Assembly: GCA_900095095.1 (NCBI GenBank)
Contig: FMBT01000317.1
Coordinates: forward strand, 62,001-126,000
Direction: 5' to 3'
DNA length: 64,000 nt
Source of the DNA: Fragilariopsis cylindrus CCMP1102
Lineage: Eukaryota > Bacillariophyta > Bacillariophyceae > Bacillariales > Bacillariaceae
Shown piece by piece: positions 56,745 to 64,000 of this stretch; the stretch's first letter is position 1, and every line of letters begins with the position of its first letter. The translations under genes were made by a program, and so were the position numbers. The notes beneath the pieces were generated by a model. It searched no databases. It was not told the origin of the DNA and worked only from the letters and a program-made list of their open reading frames with translations.

Positions 56745-59307
56745 CTAATGAACAGGTTGAACTGTAGGAATGGCAGTAACGAGCCCGACCCCACGAACTC
56801 GACCATCTCGGAATAACATTCGCATTCCGGGTCGCACATATTCCTTGAAGAAAGTTGTTGTGTGAAGGCAAAAATGAGAAGATATAAGCACGATGTAAAG
56901 ATTTAAACCGTTTTAATTGCATTTTCAAAAATCGAACGAGGTTTATTAAACTTACAGGACGTTTGGCAAATTTGAATGTGACCTTGGCTCGACATCCCGG
57001 TCGTAACACAATCTCGTTTTCTTCTCCATACAACGCTGTGTGAGTAGTAGACAGCCCGAGTGCGTTATTATCTACGATTTCAATTTTCCTAGCGTATGCG
57101 GACTGTCGCACATTCAAAATATGAACAAAGGCTTGGTACGACTTTCGAATTGTTGTACCTTCTCCCTTCAACACACAAATCTCTGCCTCGAACTCTCTGG
57201 TAGATGTTGTAGATGTTGGAGTCTCACTGAGTACAACCATACCACGTCGAAGTTTCTTTCGCGAATCCTTACTCAAGGCAAGTGCAAGGCATGCAGATTG
57301 ACCTGAAGTCACATGGGCTGTATTGATTCTGGCGATGTGAGCGGACTTGGCTACACACTTCATAAAAGAGCCATCATCTGTGGGCCCCACATAGACATGC
57401 GCGTTGGGACCAATATCGAGCTGACCAGCATTGACAAAACCAGAAACCACTGATCCCACCCCAGGGACATTAAAGATGTCGTCAACAAGATACTCAAAAC
57501 TTCGTTTCAACTTTTTTTCATGACGTCGGCGCTTTGGCAACGAAAATAACAACTTTTGCAACAACTCCACACCCTCTCCGGTTACACACGATGTTGATAT
57601 CATTGGTACCAAGGTACCGAGTTTCCCAATGCAAGTTGTAATGTCATCTTCGCTACGAATTTCGAATGGCTGCTTACCAACATCAGGACGTCTTAAAAGT
57701 TTACCTACCTCCGCTTTTGAATCTTTGAAGGCGTGTTCTGGACATCCATCAATCTTCGTGAAAACAATAATAACATGAATCCCAAAACTTACACAGAGAT
57801 TTAGATGATGGTGTGTCATGTGCGTGGGAGGATGCCGACTATTGACGAGGACGAGTGCATAATCTGCCATTCCGGATGCAACACCATGAATCCTACATAA
57901 TGAAGCAAAAAAGACAACAAAACAAATATAATTGTCAATAAATACAATCTGGTTAAAGCTCAGCTTGCTACTGCAAGTGTTGCAACTGCAAGAGAGATAA
58001 GCAAGCCTAATGGGAGATTGTTCCAACACATAAATAAGTGGCGCGCGGACTGATTGACTCACGTTGTTTTCAGATATTTTTCATGCCCCGCAAGATCCAT
58101 TAGAGTGACGACACGGTACGATTCTCTGGCAACTTCATCTTCACTCCTTCGGCGGTTTGCCCTTATTGAGTCTTTACCTGCAATGGCCTCTCCAGTCGAT
58201 CGGAATCCCATAAGATGTGTTGATGCTGTTGATGTTCGTCCACTCTCAATTTCATGTCGATGTTTCATAATAGATGTACGACTACTACCACGACCATCAT
58301 CTAAAAGAGAAGAGGTTAATGTTCCGATCAGAGTACTCTTTCCAGCGTCAACATTTCCAACAACAGCTACACGAATATTTCTCGATGATAGTGTCTCACC
58401 AACAGACAACTTTTCTCCATCATCAACAGCATTTTAGCTTTTGACGACGACGATGATGACATCGATGATGAATTATCACCTGCACGCCGTATTTTTTCAC
58501 CATCTGGATGGTCTTGGAATTCTGTATTGGTGAAGGGTCCAATAAATGAGTTTCAACTCGATGAACAGTCAACTCGCACCTTGTATAAAACCCTGTGTCT
58601 TGTCTAAGGTAGATTTATTCTCATTAAGATCAGTAGATTCCTCTTCATCATCATCATTCTTCATCTCGTAATGAGACTCGTGATTATGATGATGATGATC
58701 GTCATAAAGTTGATCCTTGCCGTCCCCTAACAACGAATCTTCTTTCACAACAACAACATCGGTGGTTTCATTATCATCCCCCCTCATCCTAACGGCATCG
58801 CCGTCTATTGTCGAGTACATTATCTCATTTTGGATCATTTTCCGTTCTACAACGACCGCATTGAGACTTCGTGCTAAATATTCTAATACCTTCGCCGTTT
58901 TTGCACAGGCATCATAATCGATCAATGAATGACAACCATCATCTTCTACTCCTATACGATAAATACAAGATCCATGTCCTTCATCTAGCCGGAAAGACAT
59001 TTGTGTTTTCAATTTCTCGAGTCGATTGGTCGTGCAATTGAGTAGTTGTCGTTTGTATTCAATATTTCCATCCTGTAAATGTTTATAACACACATAATAT
59101 AAGTTTGAAACAGTTAGATATAAAGATGAATAAGGTAGGTATAATGGATTAATATTCTGCGACCGACCGATATGTCATACATACCTCATTCTCTGGTGCA
59201 ACTACTGATATGAGACGCTCGGTGCTAGGGCTGATCGATGCTGTATTATCCATGTTTTTCGTAGACAAATCCACACCATCGGCAGTTTCGCTAGCTCCGT
59301 TCATCAT
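56745..59307 (-). CDS. GTPBP1/GTPBP2-like translational GTPase
   Basis: Four exons: 59307-59185, 59072-58063, 57892-56956 and 56843-56745. The N-terminal part DGNIEYKRQLLNCT and MSFRLDEGHGSCIYRIGVED is specific to the GTPBP1 group. The G domain has GNVDAGKSTL, GHEKYLKTTIHGVASGMADY, VFTKID and STSCVTGEG, and the C-terminal beta barrels end in EYVRPGMRMLFRDGRVRGVG. GTPBP1-type proteins are EF-Tu relatives that act on stalled ribosomes and in mRNA decay in animals. Between 58410 and 58575 the frame changes three times; restoring A, C and A at three short runs reads GFIQ-RCELTVHRVETHLLDP, FTNTEFQDHPDGEKIRRAGD and AKNAVDDGEKLSVGET. The repaired protein has 723 residues. In place of the usual second GTPase strand, LVLVNSRHPPTHMTHHHLNL is slightly unusual. 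Confidence 0.9.
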
Positions 59308-60089
59308 ATGACAATGCGAATGAATCTCTTTTCGATTCCTACTAGTCGGAATCGAATCGAATCAGAATCAATCAATCGGTCAACTCTTATATCAAGAACA
59401 CCTACGATGTTATGTATTCAATAGAATATTGAATATGGCTGAACTCGATCACTTGCTTTCGATATGTATGACAATACCAGAAATTATATATACATTTTCG
59501 CATCGGTTTTCTTGTTGATGTTTCCTCGGAGTGCGACACAATTCTTCATTAAAGTTCCAGTATGCATACTGATTCACTGATTGATGATGATTCATTTTCC
59601 GTATCTTTCCGTGACAGAACAAAAGTGAAACATGGACATTCCATGACTGAAACGGGATCGTGCATAGTATGCGGCAAGTATGTCAATTTGTGCATTTACC
59701 CCTTCCCCCCAAAATCAATACCGTGAACATACTGTACGTAGCATTAGCCGTTATTACTTGAGGATAATTTTGGGCGAAAATCAAGACTAACTCTTCGAGA
59801 GATAGTACTAGATAGGCCACGCAAAAAACGATTCACAACATTCTTTTGGAACATTCAACATAAATCCGAACATAATTTGCTTGACTGTAAAGGGTGAGAG
59901 AGGCCACTGACATAAATCGATTCAAATAATAAGGCTCTTTAAAGTGCAAGAACAATAAGTAAGCAATTCACTGGATAGACGAATCGAATCGAATCGATCG
60001 AATCAACGCAACTTTATTTTACACGGCGACGAATTTTGGAAGTATTTCGGAAAGCTAAGATTTTTTAAAGATAAAAAGGAATTGAGAAA
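59308..60089. other. Divergent intergenic region
   Basis: Promoter-bearing spacer between the GTPase and SNARE genes. Short GAATC repeats occur near 59350 and 59985. No gene is called. Confidence 0.45.
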
Positions 60090-61207
60090 ATGAAACGGTA
60101 TACCACAGTTAGTGATAGCAGTGAGAATTCCTCCTCTCGGATGAAAGATAGTGATAGTCTTAGTGTAGTATCTATTTCTAGTAGGTCGACGAGTCATCAG
60201 CGATTTACTAGACATAAACGTATCAACTCGGAATTGTCAGAACCACTAACCAGTCCTCTAACAAGTAGTAATAGTACATCAGTTCTTGATCACAATGAAT
60301 CATCGACGTCGTCGGGTGGTGATCCATATTTCGTGTTCAGATCGGACCTACAAAACAAATTAGAATCAGCCGATGAATTTCTTGCAGATTTTCTACGGAT
60401 AGTTCACGAAACTGTACGTGCGCTTTCTTCCTTTATATGAATATTGGAATTGGATTCATTATGTAAATCTGTAACAGGGTTCGGTCCTTCCTACATAATA
60501 ACCACTTAAAAGTCGTCCTCATTTTATTTTATCTTGTTTTGTTTTTCTCTATCTTAAAAAATAACAAAGGATACTGCTGTAAGCTCATTGGAATACAGAG
60601 ATTCGAAGAAACAACTAAAACGTCATTTAAAAAGTGCGGAATCAACTCTCAGAGATGTACAGAAAACAGTGCAAGCGGTAGAAAACGATCGGGATAAATT
60701 TCCTCATATAGATGATACTCAATTTTTTGAACGAAGATCGTTAGTGGAAACTAGTCGAAGTAGAATCCAACATGCAAAAGATGAAATGAACTCGGACATT
60801 ATAAAAAAGAAGGTACTTAGTGATGAACGTAATAGGGCAGTTGCAAGATCCGGAGATGGTCTGTTGGGAGCAAAAAATGATGAAGAACGACAAAATACAG
60901 ATTTTATTCTAGACAATCAAGCACAAAGTTCCATGTTAATGCAAGAACAGGATGAAACATTAGATGAACTTGGAAATGCAGTACTGCGAGTCGGAGAAAT
61001 GGCTGGTACTATTGGTGAAGAGATAGGTCAACAAAATAAATGTTAAATGATCTAGATGAAGATATGACAACTGCTGAGGAGGAATTAGGGATGGTAATGG
61101 GGAAGCTTGCTAAATTTATGGGAACAAAAAATCGAGGGCAACTAAAAACAATTGTGATTCTGACACTGATCGCTATAATCATGTTTTTCGCGGCAATTTA
61201 CCTATAG
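60090..61207 (+). CDS. Qc-SNARE, syntaxin-6/SYP6-like
   Basis: Exon 1 (60090-60413) ends with DPYFVFRSDLQNKLESADEF and LADFLRIVHET, the start of the syntaxin-6 N-terminal three-helix domain. Exon 2 (60570-61207) continues in phase with DTAVSSLEYRDSKKQLKRHL. The SNARE helix is LDELGNAVLRVGEMAGTIGE, then EIGQQNKMLNDLDEDM, with a glutamine at the ionic layer, and the tail anchor is IVILTLIAIIMFFAAIYL. The frame breaks at QQNK; restoring one A (AAATG to AAAATG near 61040) reaches the tail anchor and gives 320 residues. Syntaxin-6 relatives mediate fusion between endosomes and the trans-Golgi. An 85-residue Ser-rich N-terminal extension is unusual and may be phosphorylated. Confidence 0.88.
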
Positions 61208-61709
61208 TAAATAATATGATCAGGACGAGATCGATCGATCACGACAACGATGTTCAATTAATTCGATTCGGCAAATTCTCATGATTATTTGTATCATAAC
61301 ATTTACTTGTTGTGACTACTACTATATCATAAAATAATGTCAATAATACCTGTATTATATTTCATATTTTTACTTTGTCTGGTATTTATATTTCTCCCAT
61401 CAACTTCATGATTTCTTTTAACTAAAAGTAATCTACTGTAATTATTCTTGGATCAGAGTAAATTATTCAAAAGTTAGAAGCATTGCAATGTTTGTACTAG
61501 ATATTGAATAGGAGTCAAAATGGCCTTTTAAAAAAAGGACACAGAAACTAAAGCAAAACATTGAACAGATTCATTCGCGATGTGCGTTTATTGTCTAACT
61601 GTATTACAAGTGATTTTATCATTGTTATCCATAGTGGTCCAATAGAGCAAAACATGGGAAGATCGTATTAATATTCTATTCAGGTTACTCCTGTTATTGT
61701 TTTTCCTTT

Positions 61710-61740
<31 letters not shown>

Positions 61741-61837
61741 TATAGCTGCTACAATTAATTGAAGGCCCTGATTGTGAGGATGATTCGATTCAATTCAATT
61801 CAATTCGTTTTGATAGCTCCTTCTTTTACTTTACACA
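61208..61837. other. Convergent intergenic region with GT and ATTCA repeats
   Basis: Holds a GT dinucleotide run (about 61711-61738) and an ATTCAATTCAATTCAATTC run (about 61786-61806). No gene is seen. Confidence 0.5.
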
Positions 61838-63135
61838 TTATTTGGGTAAAGTTGAGGCACGAAGAGATTCTCGTTGAACAGTAAAGAGTGTTTTACAATT
61901 TCCACATTTTACATTACCCTCAGCACCGAATCCTTCTACCCCAAGGATATCACCAAAGTAAAGTCTGTTTTCATATTCACATGACGGGCATGGGCCGTAT
62001 GCAACAAGCTTGTTTGTAAAGATATAATCTTCTGTAAGTACTGTAGCTCCCTTGGTAATAAGTGGTGTTCCCAATGCAAACAAGATGATAGGGTTCAATC
62101 GGATGATCGGTTCGATGATTTCAAATCCAAGTGCCAGCCAAACAATTGATAAGATTGCTCCAGCTGGTAGGTAAAGTAAATTCGATCGGAATTTATCCTT
62201 TGAAGTGTAACCTTACACACACCAGTATCGATGTAACATTTTGGATCTGTATCGACAGCAAATTTCGATCCAGTTTCCTTCAGTTCTTTTTTTAAGCTAT
62301 CGAACTCACCATCATCCATGATAGGCTCACCTTTTAAGTATGCTTGTGTTGCAGCAAGAAACTTGGATTCTTCACGGCTCACAACACTACAGGTGAACCA
62401 TTCCATTGAAGATCTTCCTTCAACAAATCAAAGTCTTCATCTGAAAGAAGTTGTCTGCCACTGGCATAGTATGACTAACATGATTATTATTATTATTATT
62501 ATTACACACATTATGTATGGAATGATGCGTAACAAATCAAAGCAATAAATCAATTTCGTGGATGAAATATATTATTTTTACATTACAGGGGGCAGGGATA
62601 TTATTAGATATAAAAAGACGTGGCTCAATCAATCATCACGAAAACATAACACGATTTGATGTCAATGTGTACAATGCGATGATGCTCGTTTTTCTTTTCT
62701 CGACGAGCACCAAAATTATGAGTTACCGATTTGTAAATTAGAACTAATTGTATTACGTACCTGTATGGAATCAAGGAAAATACGTTCTTTCTCGGCAACA
62801 GTAAGACGGATCTTATTTCCACTATCTTCATCGACCATACAATACTCTTCATCTGGAATACATTCTTCTTTTTCGATACCAGTTTCGAAGAATCGTCCAG
62901 TCGTATCATCAAATTTAAGTTCTTTCCTTGCACTTGTTATTTGTGCTCCATCGATTTTGTCGTCATCAGCCGCCATCTTCAGCAGTTGGGAAGAAAAACT
63001 ACGACTAATACTAATACTACCACGGTGGGATAATGTAGGGGAGAATGCTACTACTGTGACGAGATCATTGTTGTTGCATAGAAGCGATGCCGCAACGACA
63101 GCAAATATAGATGAACTCAAATTTAATATCGACAT
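61838..63135 (-). CDS. PGRL1: PGR5-like protein 1 (PGRL1)
   Basis: Exons 63135-62761 and 62474-61838. MSILNLSSSIFAVVAASLLC with VVA-FSPTL is a signal peptide plus plastid junction. The mature part has the PGRL1 order: KERIFLDSIQSYYASGRQLL, LSDEDFDLLKEDLQWNGSPV, SREESKFLAATQAYLKGEPI, two membrane segments (LPAGAILSIVWLALGFEII and NPIILFALGTPLI), and then the Cys pairs GPCPSC and VKCGNC. Two single G losses (near 62395 and 62200) split it; repair gives 337 residues. PGRL1 sits in the thylakoid membrane with PGR5 and supports cyclic electron flow around photosystem I under antimycin-sensitive control. The C-terminal cysteines are thought to bind iron. This assignment strongly supports a photosynthetic host. 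Confidence 0.9.
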
Positions 63136-64000
63136 TGTTCGAGTGTTTTGTTTATCGAGTGTTGTTTGATTACAAAATGCGTATTAAATGTCTTGACCAA
63201 GATAGAAAACAATTTAAATTATTGTGTCGTTATGGGTGTAATAGAAGTCATGAAAAATAAAATCAACGATATTACTAAGATTTGTTTTTGGTTGCTACTT
63301 GTCACATATTCGAATATCGTTTACGCACCACGACACGAGCACCTTTGTTCCGCTTCGTTTTGAGAACATAAAAACATTTTGCACGCTTTTAACGCGTGAT
63401 AAAAATAAATCTGTGACGTCAGTACTTCCTCCGTATACCGCTAAATACATACGCGCATTTATCAGGAATTTTCACACCCATAATAGGTTGGAGAACCCTT
63501 AAACTCTACCCAATCAACAGGAACTTTTTTTTAAATGAGATTTTGAAAGTTTTCGACTCACACTCCACGCTTTAATCGTCTAAAAATCCAGACGATAGCG
63601 CGTATTTAGTTAACGGTGCACGGAGGAAGTATGCGAGTAAGATGGGCAACGTTTGAATTTGAACACAACATCGAGATTTTACTGCGTGTCGTGTTGTGTT
63701 GTAGTAACGGTATTCTTACAATGATATGATAGCGAAAGTGCACCACTTTTTATATTGTAAATCACTCTTACCAAGTTACTTTTTATTACTGTACTTCTTG
63801 TACAAACACAACAATTATAATGGGATGTTTAGGACTACCATAACATAGAAAATCATTGAAAAAACTCAAGCAATATTATGGACTAGGAAGATGAGATGCT
63901 CACTGCACTGCCGGCCCACCCAGTATCAATATCAATTTTTTGTTGTTGTTCTGTAATAAAGCATTCAAGAAAAATATTTACAAAGGTTGAATCATCATGA
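63136..64000. other. Right-edge intergenic region
   Basis: Promoter side of PGRL1 and flanking DNA up to the edge. Short frames look random. A CGTGTCGTGTTGTGTTGTAG stretch lies near 63686. Nothing else is supported. Confidence 0.4.

Noticed and set aside
61711-61738. GT dinucleotide run as a regulatory element
   Set aside because: A simple microsatellite in a convergent 3' region; there is no reason to assign a function.
19155-63135. Ciliate-type (Euplotes) programmed frameshifting or stop reassignment
   Set aside because: The break sites share no AAA-TAA/TAG context, all stop codons are also used as true ends, and the common factor is a short homopolymer with a missing base.

Overview
The window reads as nuclear DNA of a diatom, or a very close photosynthetic stramenopile. 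It is AT-rich and has GT-AG introns of about 100-290 nt. Many proteins carry Asn, Gln, Ser or Asp runs. Several have a signal peptide followed by a phenylalanine-type plastid cleavage motif (VVA-FSP, ADA-FRS, TTS-FQT, VGG-FQL). There is a member of the diatom-expanded DUF6824 family, a PGRL1, and a Derlin with an N-terminal extension of the kind used by the plastid import (SELMA) machinery. The species cannot be told from the sequence.

Layout. 1-13 kb: a cut-off Asn-rich gene, a MATE transporter, a methyltransferase with a MYND-like finger, an ER 3-hydroxyacyl-CoA dehydratase, a disrupted FAD monooxygenase, an LRR protein, a DUF4864-like secretory protein and an aldo-keto reductase. 13-26 kb: a Gfo/Idh/MocA oxidoreductase, a SANT-domain protein, an NTF2-like protein, a large DUSP-USP deubiquitinase and a low-complexity protein. 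26-30 kb: an RNase H flanked by a 250-bp direct repeat and followed by 47-nt tandem repeats, then a broken, partly inverted phosphotransacetylase and a membrane protein. 31-41 kb: a STE20/MST-like kinase, an acidic unknown, COQ4, a PEX14 with a C-terminal PUB domain, and a plastid nucleoredoxin-like protein. 42-51 kb: a DENN-ENTH fusion, the DUF6824 protein and a coiled-coil/GOLD protein. 51-63 kb: a plastid NAD(P)-binding protein, a Derlin, a DUF2993 plastid protein, a GTPBP1-like GTPase, a syntaxin-6-like SNARE and PGRL1. The genes are unrelated housekeeping or accessory genes, not an operon-like system. Several concern endomembranes and organelles (peroxisome docking, Rab/clathrin traffic, SNARE, Derlin, plastid proteins).

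Two domain fusions stand out: PEX14 plus PUB, which would tie the peroxisomal docking complex to a p97-type ATPase, and DENN plus ENTH, a Rab exchange factor joined to an epsin-type membrane domain. A second theme is technical. About forty reading-frame breaks are spread over thirteen otherwise conserved genes, and all require lost bases, mostly one base restored in a short homopolymer. After this repair every total CDS length is a multiple of three. This points to systematic homopolymer under-calling in the assembly rather than to widespread pseudogenes. The coordinates below are those of the sequence as given.
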